Origin: Acanthopleura granulata
Taxonomy: Eukaryota; Mollusca; Polyplacophora; Chitonida; Chitonidae
Assembly (NCBI GenBank): GCA_016165875.1
Contig: JABBOT010000005.1
Coordinates: 18,917,136 to 18,981,135 of the forward strand
Length of the DNA stretch: 64,000 nucleotides
Reading direction: 5' to 3'
In this document: positions 1-12,886 of the stretch, in pieces
How the letters are laid out: the number at the start of each line of letters is the position of its first letter
How positions within the stretch are numbered: position 1 is the first letter of the stretch
Program-made: the position numbers and the translations under genes
Notes under the pieces: generated by a model
Database searches by the model: none
Told to the model about the DNA's origin: nothing
Seen by the model: only the letters and a program-made list of their open reading frames with translations

Positions 1-1764
1 TCCACACAAGGGCAGTTCTTGTGGCTGGGTCGGACCTGACTTTATATTAATGAGAAGCAATTCTAAGCTGAACGGTAACAAACTTTTGTTTGGTTTGTTT
101 GGTTTTATCCGACGATTGGCTTCCTTTTGTGTCTTCTCTTGATCACTGATCGTCTTTCATTATTATAAAAACATATATTTCAAAGTCTTATAATGCTGAT
201 AAACGTTAGTTTCAAGTTGAAATTAAATCTTCTTGTGTTTGGAACTGAATGTTCATTATTTTTTTTTTTCGGTGGGGGGGGGGGCTATTGATATGACAAT
301 GTCCGTTACAGAATTAATGTGTCAGAGGAATGGGCGCATGTATTATTACCGCTTTGTACGTGGTTTTCTGTGAGGGTGGATGCTCTATTGACAGTATGCC
401 AGGCAAATTATATAGTTGTGACAGACACTGATCTAGATATTGTTCTTGTCCACTTGTAAGTACCACTTTCTTAATAGTGACATTCACTGCAAAATGCTTC
501 GGCGCCATGATTAGTCTGCCTTATACATAGACTGATTTATTTTTTAAAGCACGTTGCAATCAATTTCAGGTCAATGCCACCTAATCAATACCAGCGTTGT
601 TCATCCATAGATTTGTTTATCAAGGTGTAAAGTTAAACACCCATGTAGGTATACGCAATTCTTCGGTAGGGTAAACACAGCATAGCTATCTTAACACAAT
701 GCGGCTTTCAACAACCTCCGCTACAAATGATCAGGAAATAAAAACTATTTGAATATAGTAAATCTTTATCTTGTTTTCCTGAAAACAGAGCAGCTTGTAT
801 AAGGTCTGCATGAAGGAATCGATCAGTATTACCTAAGTCCGAAAATAGCCCACCGAATAAATCATATTTGGAAGTTCATGGCCGATTGGAAGAAACGTTA
901 TCCACTGGCATTAATTTTGACTGCTTCCTTGCACTTATTTTGGCGTGCACACGACACCCGTCAAACTTCAAGGTTTCGCCGGTTTCTTTCGAGTTGTAGT
1001 TTGGTAGTTCACGGTAAGAGGGCACCGTTGACCGGATGTTTAGGCATAAACTATGCGTCACCTTACCCCTTTCGTGTAATCAGTTTGAGCGAGCCTGAAG
1101 CGACCAAACTCCGAGATCAATAAACAGTCCAATACACACCCATGTCCCATCGATCGCCTTGCTGTCGTCTGAACCCGATTTTCCATCTAGGTATCTTTGT
1201 GTAACGAAAATAGCATGTGGCTATAAACTAATGCGGAGAAATCCTAGAGGCTTCATTTACCACACCTAGGATTCTTATACAGATTTAGTTTCTGTAGCTC
1301 GGCCAAAACTTTACCTTGCAGATTGTCTGTCCCACATACCCGTTCCACACCATTCGTGTTTTCAAAGAGGGTGGAGCTTGTCCAAGTTGATCAGGGCTTC
1401 TTTGTTTTGATACCTCGGGGAAAATATCAAATCCGAAAAAGGGATTACGCGAAAATACTGTACTTCCGACTGTCTCATTCAACTGCAAGGAAAATGCGCA
1501 GCTATATTTAACAAAACTAAAGCAAATCTTACCTATGACTGTCTTTGGGTTGAGGAACACATAAAATATATTAGGCATCTTTGAAGGAATTCAGTTAGCC
1601 CCGTTCATTCTTATATAGATGTCGTGTCACTTTGACCCTGAGTATTCATGTACACCTGCTAGGATATCACTAAAATGACAGTTCACAGTAAATGACAAAA
1701 TATAGGTCAGGTCAGCCATTATCTTATCATTGAACCTTACCATTTATTTAATATAGTATCTTTT

Positions 1765-2020
1765 TATTCATTTAATTGGAGTTTTTCCTGTCGTAATCCT
1801 TCTCAAGAACATTTCTCTTACCCGTCGGCGGACAGCATTACGGTGGAGGGAAACTGGGCAGAGCCCGGGTGAAACTCATGGCCATCCGCAGGTTGCTGGC
1901 AGGCCTTCCTACGTGCGGCCGAGGAGGAAACCAACAAGAGCCGGGCTTGAACTCACAGCGACTGCATTGGTGACAGGCGCCAGGGTCATTGCGCTGCCCT
2001 ATAGTGCGCTATCCCCTCAC
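1765..2020 (-). repeat. tRNA-derived SINE copy, minus strand, diverged
   Basis: Reads in reverse as the same element as 6843-7112 and 10038-10294. Shared blocks include CATCCGCAGGTTGCTGGCAG, the GGCAGAGCCCGGG block, the degenerate box B equivalent (TTGAACTCACAG) and the GCGCTGCCCTATAGTGCGCT end. The A-rich tail (TTTATTTAAT on the plus strand) is eroded. Confidence 0.8.
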
Positions 2021-5000
2021 CAATGAGTTTGACATTAATTTACGTTATGACATATGTAGAGTTTTATAAGGATTTTTGCCCTTCATTGAGCCTCGTTCTG
2101 GGAGATATATATAGTCATTTGTTTTCAAGCTATGCTTTTTTTTAGTCAAAGAAAAACCATCCATGATAAAGTCTTTCGTTGAGGTAATATCAACAAACGT
2201 ACCGGTAGTTTAACAGTCGCGATATTCCCATATTTGATAAAAATCCACAACTTGGAAAAAAAATTATGAATTTATGATTTTTAGAGGAATTGTGACTAAG
2301 ACTTACACCGCCTTAGCACTTTAACGTGATGGCTACCGGGCATTACCACGCCGACAGAAAAAAACAACACCCCGGAGGTGACAAAACTGAGACAATGTCT
2401 CGATGATATGATTCTTGCGAAGCCCGAGCAGGGTAAGAAATTTGACAGGTGATCTTACAGGAATCCAAGGCCAAATCGCGTCAATATCTGAACCGTGTCT
2501 GAAGGCCTCCTCAACCCGGTTACCCATCCAGCTAAACGACAGCTGACAGAAACCAAAGAAGAATACAGAGCCATACATAAAATGTCGCTTGCATATCGGT
2601 AAAGCCAGTTGCCTGTGGTATACTGATCAGCGAAAATATGTTGGCATAAAAAGATGAACTCTCGTGACATATGCGATATCCTTGATACCCGAAATGACTC
2701 ATGATCACATATATGATGTAACCTTGGAAGGGTAGACGTGATGCTGACCAGGGAAGAATGCAAGCAGACGGGAACGAGGTTCACCTCGTCGGGTTTCGGC
2801 ATTCTTTTGTCGGGATGTCTATAAGAACAAACACTCAATATTGCGCAACGAATTATTGTCATCGGAATGAGAAATCCAGCTAGGGACATTGTACGAGGCC
2901 TGACTTGTTGGTGTAAACATATTTGAACGTTAACAAATTTGTAACGAAATGAAACGAAGGCTAAAGTAAACACTCCTATGCTCCTGAGTTTGGACAGATA
3001 ACTCTAATGAATAACTCACCTCCCGATCAATTCTATAGTCAGGGTCAGTGTAATACCGATAATGTAATTTTGAACATAAATTGTTAGGAAAAGACGGCTG
3101 AGCATTGTTTGTCAATACTTGAAATTGTGTCCTTTGCAGGTATTAATGAACTGTAAATTTTTTTTCAAGTATCCCTGGAAGTGTAGTTGAAATAATCCTA
3201 CAAGTCCACGGGAAGACACGTCATCCTGAAGCGTGTCATATTGAACTTTTTTAATACTTTATACACTTAAAAGACACCATTAAAGTAAAGAGTATTAACT
3301 GAGATGGCATACATCAGTGAAACCTTGTTGACTGGAACAGTAAATCAGGATTAAATGAACATAAACAGTATAAAACACTACAGCGTAAAGAGAAAAGCTA
3401 GAGCATCAATGATAGATGATAAAAGCTCAGGATTAACCGTTGAACCGGCAACACATTCGTAGCTTTAATTCCCCGTTACTTGCAGGAGGCGATATTACAG
3501 AAGACAAAAACTCTGGGAAATTGCCTTTCCCAAAGATAAACACTAAAGTAGCAGACAGCTTGGCAAAACCTTCCTTTTTATTTGACTTTATTCTCTTTCG
3601 ACGAAGACCAATCTGTCAGGAGCAGATTATCTGATTGGAACGGATTGAATGTCTGTATGTATGTACATATATATTTGTCCTTCGATTTTGCCCGTCCTTC
3701 TGTTCCCCACATTTGATCGGCCTCACACTTACTGAGTGTATTGTTGAGGACACCAGGAAATATAGTGTTGAATATCGAAAAGTAGATAAGCTTAGTCTGG
3801 AGGAATCTCTTCCAGCGGATGCTGCACTATATTAAAAGCGAACCAGTAAAATCAGGGCAGCTACGACGGTGTGACACTTGGCAAATGTTTCGCTCCCTAC
3901 AGGGGAAATTCGCTTTTATTCAAAGTGCTTAAATTGTTATGTAAATCATGTTATCTTAAAAACAGCAGCTTATACGCTTACGCCTTTTAACGGTATGCTT
4001 TAAGCGGAATTAATAGAATACAAAGTAGTGGTGCCAATTGCAACTTATTAGACGTCACTGGAATTACTGGAACTTCTGTGTGGCAGAGTTATAAATAAGG
4101 TTGATGCAAAATAGCTTAAATGACAAAGTTTACAAAAGGAAATAGTGCCTCAGCCCTGGTCACGTCCCTGGCTGTCCGGCTACAAGTTTGTCGATGCATT
4201 CACTTGTATGACATGTGTAGCTCGTCTTCGTCTGACTTTTTTCTTTTCAACCACGGATGTTATGTTTTCTATGCAAACCTATGAAGACGTGAATGAACGA
4301 TTAACGACATGCGAGTTGTTTGAATTCCTAAGGCGTGAAATGTGGGGGTGAGGTTCAGTTGGATCACTGGTAAGGAGGCTGGAAAAGAGACGTATGGCTG
4401 AATAAGTGGCTTAACGAAATACTAAGAGCCACTGGTGGTTCGTCCATCCGTTTCAGCATTGTGAATTGAAAATCATTTTCTTCGTGAAAGACAGCAGAAT
4501 TTTGATGAGGTGGCTGGATGCTTGCTAGGAGAAATCCTACTGACACACTGAAGTGGAGAATTGGTAATAAAAGTGAATCCTCAACAGCTATTGAATGGGT
4601 GCACTGACCTACATAAGCTTTATCAGAAAGTCACCTTGTGATGTGGTATGTTCTCCACTTAGGCGAGGTAAATGGAGAAGTGTTGATTATGCATGGGGTT
4701 GGTGAGTCCACCGGAAAGCACATCGTACTCTGTCCCAAGTTCTGAATCCCACTCAGCTGCAGCTCTCACCCAGATTCCAACTTTTGAACATTATAACGTA
4801 TGTCTAATGTGCAAGGCAGCTTTTCACATGTTCAGGTGCAATCCGCTTGGTTAGGCATTGTAGGTCCTTTTGGGAAATCTCTACCCTTCAGATTTCTTAC
4901 TGTCTGCCCACTGTCCCACGAAAATATTACTCAATGATCTGCGCCAGTAGCACCATCTTTGCTTTTTCACATTTTTTTCTGATTTTTATGAAAACTGATG

Positions 5001-6170
5001 TGTTTGATAGCATTAGGATGAAAGTTTATGTCGGAAATGTCAAGTCTCTATGTGGCCTTTTTCTGTCATTTAGAAACACAGATATCAAAATTTAATAAAA
5101 GCGACGAAGAAAAAACCCAACGAAATACAAAGGAAATGGTGGAAACTTCAAGTATGTAATTTTGGATTTGTGATTTGGCTTAAAGTACTACGACTTAAAC
5201 ATTCTTGACATCCGACCAGCTACGCCCACATCGAGAAATTTCGGGTACATTTGAGTATACTTTGGGTTAAGGATAAAGTGTTTGGGTAGGTTTTAGCACC
5301 TTTATTCGATGTTAGGCCCTTATCGCCCAGGAGTTTATCATGGGTTTGGTGTCCTGTGAAACACCTCAGTTGGGAGAACCATTTAGAATTCCCATAACTT
5401 TTTTTAGCTAAAGCAAAAATGAAGAGGCTTAAACAATTGGTGGCAAGCGATGTGTGATTCTCTTCTCGGAATTTTTGGTGCTGGATATATTTTTATTTTC
5501 TGCGAGTAAAAATACTCACCTGATGCATTTTTTGTTGCACCCTTTCTTATATCACAGGTATATCATTCATTTAAGGGAAGCCAAAAACAGAACCGAGATA
5601 GTTCACCTTTAAATGCTTTTGGAAGAAAGTCCTTATAAATCTTAAGTGGATATCTTGGACATTTGGGATCCCAGCAGAAGCTAAATCTAGAAAATAATAG
5701 AAAAACAAGATATTCTCTATCACCTATTTTTAAAGCTTATGACCAGTTTTAGGATCTTATCTGATCTCGTCGGAATTCGATTTCTTAGCAGTCGAGGAAA
5801 ATTCCAAAAAAAAAAATCGTTTATAGTAGGAAAAGCAGAAGTGAAGCTAAATTATAATTTGACTGAAATGAAGCTGACTTTTGACTTCGACCTTCAATCA
5901 ACCATGGGAATAACAGAATACTGTGTAGCTAAAATGAAACATAAATTACACAAAATTATCATGACACTGAATTCCCCTCTCTATAATACTCCTTGAGATT
6001 TGCTCAGCTGGCAGTGCTTTGAATCATATATTTCAGTTGAAACAAGAAGTCGAACTTCTCGCGTTAGTCTCTACGGTACCCTTGTTTCAATCGAAAAACT
6101 GAACTGATCCGAAGGCACCAGACGCTGTGCACACATGACCCCTCTAACAGGGGTGAGAACTAATACGTAT

Positions 6171-6210
6171 AGTCACTTGAGCCTACAAAAAGTCACTTGA
6201 GCCTACAAAG
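6171..6210. repeat. 20-bp direct tandem duplication
   Basis: Two adjacent copies of a 20-bp unit (AGTCACTTGAGCCTACAAAA, the second ending in G) sit head to tail. Confidence 0.9.
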
Positions 6211-6842
6211 ATCTTCACAAAGATTCTGACACTAAGATGACCGAAAGATGAACCAGTCTGTGAACATGGCCATTGTGTTTTGTCGTCAAACACAGAAGCC
6301 TATCTGCACCGTGGCTTTGTCAAGAAGGGGTGACTTTTTACCCCGAGCTTCGAAAGGCACACTGATACAAACACAGAAAAGGGTTATGGACAACGGGAAT
6401 ATCGAGCGCCGTGGAACTGTCCATCTTACCGGACGACTTGACCTCTCCTGTTAACCTTTGCCTTCGAACTTAAACGCACATCTCTGACAACATACTGGAG
6501 AGGCACGAAAACATTCCTGGGCATTGACAAATGATTTATTACAACACTGTTTTATTAACGCTGTTATTCTGCAAATGCACGGGGATAAAACTCTGCGGAC
6601 GTTCTGTGCAAAAACTCTGGGAATGCCGTCAGACAGGTGCATGTGGAGCTGTGTATTCTTCTTAGGAAGAAGCAACAATATCTTACTCATTGTCTTTTCT
6701 TGTGTTAGAATGCGTGCGAAGACAAAGCTTTCCAGATATACTGATCCATGGATGTTCCTGGGGCATTTTTGACTGTGGATTTCATTCCGGCCATTTGTAG
6801 CCTATCATTGCTCATGCTTTATCACAGATTTATATAATTGTG

Positions 6843-7112
6843 GGGGGCCTCCGTGGCTCAGTGGGTTAGCGCGCTAAGGCAGCGCAATGACCGAAGCCTA
6901 ACACCAATGCGGCCTCTGTGAGTTCAAGCCCAAGTCATGCTGGTTTCCTCTTCGGCCGTGCGTGAGAAGGTCTGCTAGCAACCGGTGGATGGTCGTGGGT
7001 TTCCCACGGGCTCTGCCCGGTTTCCTCCCACCGTAATACTGGCCGCCGTCGTATAAGTGAAATATTCTTGAGTATGGCGTAAAACACCAATCAAATAAAT
7101 AAATAAATAAGT
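6843..7112 (+). repeat. Full-length tRNA-derived SINE, plus strand
   Basis: The best preserved copy in the window. Its 5' head looks like a tRNA promoter: box A-like TGGCTCAGTGGGTTAGCGCG and box B-like GTGAGTTCAAGCC. The body holds the GGTTTCCCACGGGCTCTGCC block and the CTTGAGTATGGCGTAAAACA block, and the tail is (AATA)n. It resembles V-type molluscan SINEs known from many bivalves; the family name was not checked. Confidence 0.88.
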
Positions 7113-7455
7113 AAAATATAATTGTGAATAAGACAACCGTTATAGACATAAAAAATACCAGTAAATGTCCACATTATGCGTGCGAATTTGGAGAAGGAAG
7201 AGGTATTAAAAGACACGTAAGTGGTTTTGTTACAGAAAGCATACGCAATTACTCCAAACATAACCTTTTCTATTGGTGTACTTCTTTAATGACTGTTGTT
7301 TTCATCGGGTCTGTCAATACGCGGTGTACATAGGTATGTCTTTATTTTGTAAGCAAAATTATCCTATCATGATAAATACTTTCAGGACGTTGTCCTCAGC
7401 GAGCATTCAACTCCTCACCGATATGTGAGTGAATGTGTTGGTAGTGTGTGGTGGA

Positions 7456-7478
7456 GGGGGCGGGGGCGCGGGGGCGGG
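7456..7478 (+). other. G-quadruplex-capable G tract
   Basis: Four G runs of 5, 5, 5 and 3 bases separated by 1, 3 and 1 bases fit the canonical intramolecular quadruplex pattern on the plus strand. Further G4-G5 runs follow to 7495, and GGGGCGGG is also a GC-box-like site. Nothing else nearby marks it as a promoter. Confidence 0.6.
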
Positions 7479-10037
7479 TAATGTGGGGAAGGGGGAAAGG
7501 TGAACAGCAGTAACTCTCAAGGCGCCGTGAAACGAAAAGCATTTGCTTTTAACATCAATAATTTAACCCCTCTTACGGAAATTTCAAAGATAAACGTCGG
7601 TGAGTTGAAAGAAGTCACATGCCTCTCTAAATACCAGTCAAGCCGAAGGCATTTAAAGATCATCCCACTTCACGGCTGATGATATTTGTAAGACCGGCTT
7701 CCTTACGCGTTGTCGTTGTTCTGACTTCTCAAATTGTGTGTGACATCTCGCACTTGCCCCTGTCCACCCTGTTATACAGCTAGTCGATCCTGATGACCCT
7801 ATCAAAACTTGCCAAGAAAACATCGGTAGCAACACGAATACAGTACGCATCTGTTGGTAGAGAGCGGCGAGAGTATAAGACTTCAGCATTGGGGGGCATG
7901 TTTGGGTCATTGCTGGTGTTTGTTTGTCTAGGGCTGGCCTGTTGTCATAGCAAACACGTGGCTGTAGTCTAAACGATTACATCAATTAACCTTACTGCGT
8001 CCACTAGAGCGGAAGACGGCGTTTCCGTCTGTCATACACTAATGCAGTTTTCAATTCTGGTGTGACCAGTATGACTTCGTGCGTGTCGTCCGTGTGTGTA
8101 CTTACAACATGGCGTTTAACTCTAACCTGCCTTTTCTCACCCAGTTATATTCATATTGGTCACAAGACAGACGTCAGGGCGGAAGTCATTTGGGATCGGT
8201 TTAAATCTCGCGAAATCTCGTGTATATAGAGTAACCGGTTTTTTTTCTCTGTACTTCAGATTCTTTTAATGCGCTCCGGATTTCCAGGAAGGTTTCAGGG
8301 AGCCACAGAAAACTTGACGGTTCATGACATAGTATACTGAGGTCTTACCAGTGTGCCGTGGGAATATGTGTAGGGCGTTATCAAATGTTTTCCTGATGTA
8401 GGCTACAGACACTTTAAACAGATTTCCCGATTGTGTGTTTTGTCCAGTTCTGAAAAAAATCCTGCTGTGAATATTAGGCTACATGACGTGTTGGTGCATG
8501 ACCATTTGATACAGGTTTTGTTTGTATATAATTGACCCAGAAAAATGATTTTCATCCACTGTAGAAAAAAGATCATTTCTAGTTTAATTTCATATCGAAG
8601 ATTTCAGATTGGTGTTGACTTTATTTTCAAATTAGGTCAAAAAAGATTTTTTGTATGGTACATATCTGCCATTTTAAAAGAATGGGAAAGCGTGGTTAGC
8701 TACAACGCTGTAAGAAAAATCCAGAAGAAAAAAACAACAAAACAAATCAACACATCAGTGTATGTACCACACTAAGAGGGGCTATTATGCGGAAAAAATC
8801 TTGACATCATATTCACTTGAGAAACGTAAATCTTGGCAAAGAACAAGATCTTACCATGGAGGATGGCTTCATTCACAAACGTTGTTGAAAAACTATTTGG
8901 TATTATACAGATCTGGCACGAAACAATTAATGTGGCAATAATTAAGTGACCTGTTTTAGGATGTCATAGTGAAGACAGTTATGGCTGTACTCCTTAGTAC
9001 AGCTTTACAAATTTTGCTAACGAAAGCAATGTGTAAAAGTCGTATCAGCTTTTTTGTTATCCTAATTTGCCAATTAAACATATTGACAGAACTGAGTTTT
9101 ATAGACTGCAGACTTTGTATGTTACAGCCTCGACCTCTACTGGCCTCCGCACATTCTACGGTTGCACAACGCGTATCTGTATGGCTAGTGAAAATTGACC
9201 CGGGTGCAAATAATTCATATACAGGCGCTGAACACGTGTGTCTAAACCAGCAGCTTTATGTAATATTTGCAAGGTGATTGCAGCGGCTTATTATAAGCAC
9301 TGCTAAGACCGCCCCAAAACGCTGTGTGCTCGAAACTGAAAACAGACTTCAAATAGTAACATTTTGCGATTAAATCATTGCTCAAAAGAACAATGCTTAC
9401 AACGATGTTGTATCCTTGAAGCGATATTGTACCCATAGAAGACTGGGCAGATGATACACATAGAATAGTGTTCATAGGCAGCGTGTGCTTCAGCTCTGGA
9501 TACTTATGCCCATTATTGATTGAGCATGCGCAAGACTTTTATGATGAAGGCATTCAGTTCACGTAACACGTAACACAAGATCTGGACAAGGAAGTGTTCT
9601 TGCCGCTGTTGACTCTAATACACCTATGCGTGTATCGAGTATCTGCTTTGAACAATACAGACGAAAAGTTTCTTGACATTGGCAGGTAAAGAACGAAACT
9701 CTAAATAAAGTGACAGGATTCTTCAAACGTGATGTTTAGTAATAAAAGATACACTCAAAATTTATGTTTAATCCATATATGTGCAATTGCGGAGCATAGT
9801 GCACTTCAAAAAGTGGGTTCAAGCCGTGTGCTCTTTCATCATTTTCTGTAATATGTCAACTGTTCTGTACAGTTGTGTTCCTAAAGCAAAGAGGTCGTCC
9901 ATAATTTGAACGCTGCTGCGGAACGGCATGGAATGATGTATTTTACGCCTTTTTTTATTAATAGTCTTTTTTCTGTCGTCAAGAAATAGGCTAGATGTTA
10001 GAGTTAGGCCAGTTAGAGTACACTGGCTAAAATCTGT

Positions 10038-10294
10038 TATTTATTTATTTATTTGATTGATGTTTTAAGCTGTCCTCAAGAATATTTCAATTATACGATG
10101 GCGGCCAGCATTATAGGGGGGAGGAAACCGGGCAGAGCCCGGGGAAAACCACCACCATCCGCAGGTTGCTGGCAGACTTTCCCACGCATGGCCGGAGAGG
10201 AAGCCAGCATGAGCTGGACTTAAACTCACAGCGACCGCTTTGGTGGAAGGTTTCTAGGTCATTGCGCTGCACTAGCGCGCTAACCGACTGAGCC
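10038..10294 (-). repeat. Full-length tRNA-derived SINE, minus strand
   Basis: Reverse-oriented copy. The plus strand starts with the complement of the (AATA)n tail, TATTTATTTATTTATTTGAT. The body blocks CAGAGCCCGGGGAAAACC and GGTTGCTGGCAGACTTTCCC follow. It ends with the complement of the tRNA head, CTAGCGCGCTAACCGACTGA. Confidence 0.88.
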
Positions 10295-11365
10295 TTATTT
10301 TTGTTAGTGTATACATCTATATTGCACCAGTGTTTAGTATCATTTCTCACATTTAATGCATTCAAGGCAAACCATGGTGATCTTCCTCTAGATATATGAA
10401 CTGTGAAACAACAGTTTACAGCTCTTATATAATAAACGATTCTTTAGCAATTCCGTGTCTAAAAACCCCCACATACTCGGGCCTTGGAGCCTGTTCAGTA
10501 TCCTCGACACTTAAGTCTGAGATTACTGAATTGAGTCACCTAAATGAATTTCACCTTGGCTGTGCTTAAGTAGAGCATGTACCCTTCGCAATATGTACAC
10601 GATGATACCCGGATTTTACTGCGGAACACTGGCAGAGGCAGCATGCAGGTAGCGTTAAATAAACACGTATAATTACCTGAGATTACCTCTACTGAGTTGA
10701 CATAGACAATTACGTAAGGTATCTAAGTGTGTGCACGGCTTAAGTTTTCCTCTTTCTACAGGCTTCTTGTTAATTTGTGAAGGTCAATCATTGATGGGTG
10801 AAAAAGAAGGGAAATAATTTGGGACGGGGGGGGGGGTAAATAAAACAGAAGTAGAGCCCAGCATTGAAAACGGTGTATACTGTGGCCAGGCTTTAGTCGC
10901 AAATTTGGTTATGCAATTGTACAATGACACAAAAACAGTCATTAAAACCGAAGGGGCTATGGCAGTAGACAACTTAATCTTTGGTTACACCTAATCCCAG
11001 TAAGGCCAAACCTCTTAACATTATAACCTTCGGTAAGCACAAGTCGATCAATCCATGAATTAGTGAATCTTCAGAATGTGCTTGTGACTGTAAGGGTACC
11101 ACTATCGGAGAGGAAAAATGATAAACAAATGGCTTGTTCAACTCTCAGACAGGGATAGGCCTTACACAAGATCAAACAAAGGAACACGAAGACGCTTGAA
11201 TAAGTTCAATACATATATTTGAATAAAACGGACAAATAGTACAACTGACAATATAAAACAATACAGATAATTACCAAAAAAACATAGCTTCTTAATGGCG
11301 ACAGCGTCTAAATCCGGATGGAATATTCCCGCTTCCAAAGGCAAGTCAGTCCACGTAAATATTAG

Positions 11366-11656
11366 AATCCACAGTCCTTGGGAATTCTCGAATCGAAGGA
11401 TGACAGTCCTGTAAGTGAAAAACAGCAGTGGACCCGTTACGCCAACGATGGTATGTATTCAATTTCCCGACAACGTGCAACTTTCCTGGGCGGACGGGTT
11501 GATAATATCGTCCGTGATGCCGAGCTGGCGATGTATGCTTCAGTCTTTGGAGATATACACCAAGTCACTTTCACGGTAAACTGGGATGAAATGTACGTAA
11601 TCGCACAAAGAGACAACGAACGATACAAGCTCCAAAATAACGCCTCGGAAAAATAA
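11366..11656 (+). other. Unassigned coding-like open frame
   Basis: A 97-codon open frame with protein-like composition (for example GGRVDNIVRDAELAMYASVF), ending in TAA at 11654. There is no ATG near its start; the first in-frame ATG is at 11450. A possible acceptor (AATCCACAG at about 11366-11374) would make it a 3'-terminal exon, and it also contains GTAAGT at 11411. I recognise no domain. It could be the last exon of a neighbouring gene, a decayed retrogene, or chance. Confidence 0.3.
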
Positions 11657-12114
11657 CAAGTGGAAAAACAAGCTCACAAACTGGTACGTATAAAAAATGG
11701 GGTACAAATTGACGTATGTCGATTGGAACGAAAGCCGATATCCCACAAAATCCTTCTAAGTGAACGAGACTGCTTTAAAATGAACTTGAGTAAAATACTG
11801 CTCTCAAGTGGCCATAAGTAAATGACTGCACACTTAAAACTTCCCCGCTCATATTTATAGACAAACGTAAAGAAAATTCTTCATGGTTTGTTCGTAAATA
11901 TCTTTACAATATCGGCACATCTTTCCAGAATGTACGTTTGATGTACAATGACACAAAACTGATAACCACAGAATCCTCAGGAAAACGCGATTGAATTCCA
12001 GTGCAGGCTATCACGTACACAGAGGGAAAATGTAGGTCAGACACTGATTGTCGCAGCAGTACGTAGTCTTCGATTCCTTCTGTTGCTAACGTTTGGTACA
12101 TATCGTAAGAAATC

Positions 12115-12327
12115 TTAGGTGGCTCAGAAGCTTCTCACCAGTGGGGTCGCTCTGAGTTCAAGTCTACGTCACTTTCACTTCTTCACTATTCGTATGTGGG
12201 AAGGTCTGGCAGCAAGCTACGAATGGTCATGTCTTTCCCTCGGGTTCTCCCTGCTCTCTTCACACCATAACGTTGACCACCGTCGTACAAATGAGATTCT
12301 TGAGTACGGCGTAAACCTCTTATCAAA
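12115..12327 (+). repeat. Degenerate SINE copy, plus strand
   Basis: Retains GGTGGCTCAG, GAGTTCAAGTC, the GGTCATGTCTTTCCCTCGGG block and TTCTTGAGTACGGCGTAAAC of the same SINE family, but is heavily mutated and lacks the AATA tail. It ends about 490 bp before exon e1. Confidence 0.75.
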
Positions 12328-12820
12328 GAAAAAAGCTTACATATTTAGAATGAGCTCCCATATACTACAGGTATATGTAGAACTAGGAATTCACAGATTG
12401 CGAAGATTCCCTCTAATTGGTTACCTTTAAAAACTGTTCGTGTTTCCCGAATTGTTTCTGCTGAGGAACACCTGGTACTTGTATATGGGGTGATACTTAA
12501 GAGTGTTGTTTAGTTGTTTAGAAATATTGAGCACCTTTTCAATGCAAGCTCAAGATTTTTGGTACATATTTAGTATGTGGTATGTGTACTTTACGCAATT
12601 TTACCGCTCTGTACGAAACTGTGTTTTGCTCAAACTAAGTCTTCTTGTTTTGCTGGCTTCATTTTAGATGTTTCCTTTGAAAAATGCCAAATGCTTCTCA
12701 GCTATCCAGCCATAAAACTTGCATTGCTCACCAAGGTCATTTTGAGGCTCGTCATTATGTTACTGTATGATAACATAATTTTCGGTGTTACTAATTACTG
12801 TCTTATTTCATCTTTGGCAG

Positions 12821-12886
12821 ACATATATCGGTGATGTTGTTGTTGCTGTCAACCCGTTCAAAAGGCTCAGCATCTATGGAAAACAG
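12821..12886 (+). CDS. Chitin synthase exon e1: motor core strand before the P-loop
   Basis: 66 nt, phase 0 to 0, residues 1-22. [20 protein letters not shown] is the hallmark myosin segment that precedes the P-loop. Acceptor is TTTGGCAG, donor AACAG/GTAGGT. It cannot be the first exon, since a motor needs N-terminal residues before it and there is no start codon. Confidence 0.95.

Larger units (their letters stand above)
1..12820. other. 5' flank or 5' introns; no defended exon
   Basis: No exon of the myosin-chitin synthase was recognised here, although a motor domain needs roughly 60-100 residues before the TYIGD segment of e1. The stretch is AT-rich, non-coding-looking sequence with four SINE copies, a 20-bp tandem duplication, a G-rich tract and scattered short open frames. 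The most coding-like pieces are 11366-11656 (listed separately) and a broken plus-strand frame around 2330-2600. The missing N-terminal exon or exons could be short ones hidden here or lie upstream. Confidence 0.6.

Noticed and set aside
314..508. Minus-strand 64-codon ORF beginning ATGGCGCC with protein-like sequence
   Set aside because: No homology recognised, and the opposite strand is equally open with a GTAAGT site; evidence too thin for a gene call.
2455..2973. Minus-strand 172-codon ORF
   Set aside because: No recognisable domain; it lies opposite a more coding-like broken plus-strand frame and is probably a shadow.
6843..6920. tRNA gene
   Set aside because: The box A and box B-like sequences belong to the SINE head; there is no proper cloverleaf or anticodon arm.
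7795..7850. Possible upstream exon ending near CATCG/GTAGCA
   Set aside because: Ends in phase 1 whereas e1 needs phase 0, and the sequence does not resemble a motor N-terminus.
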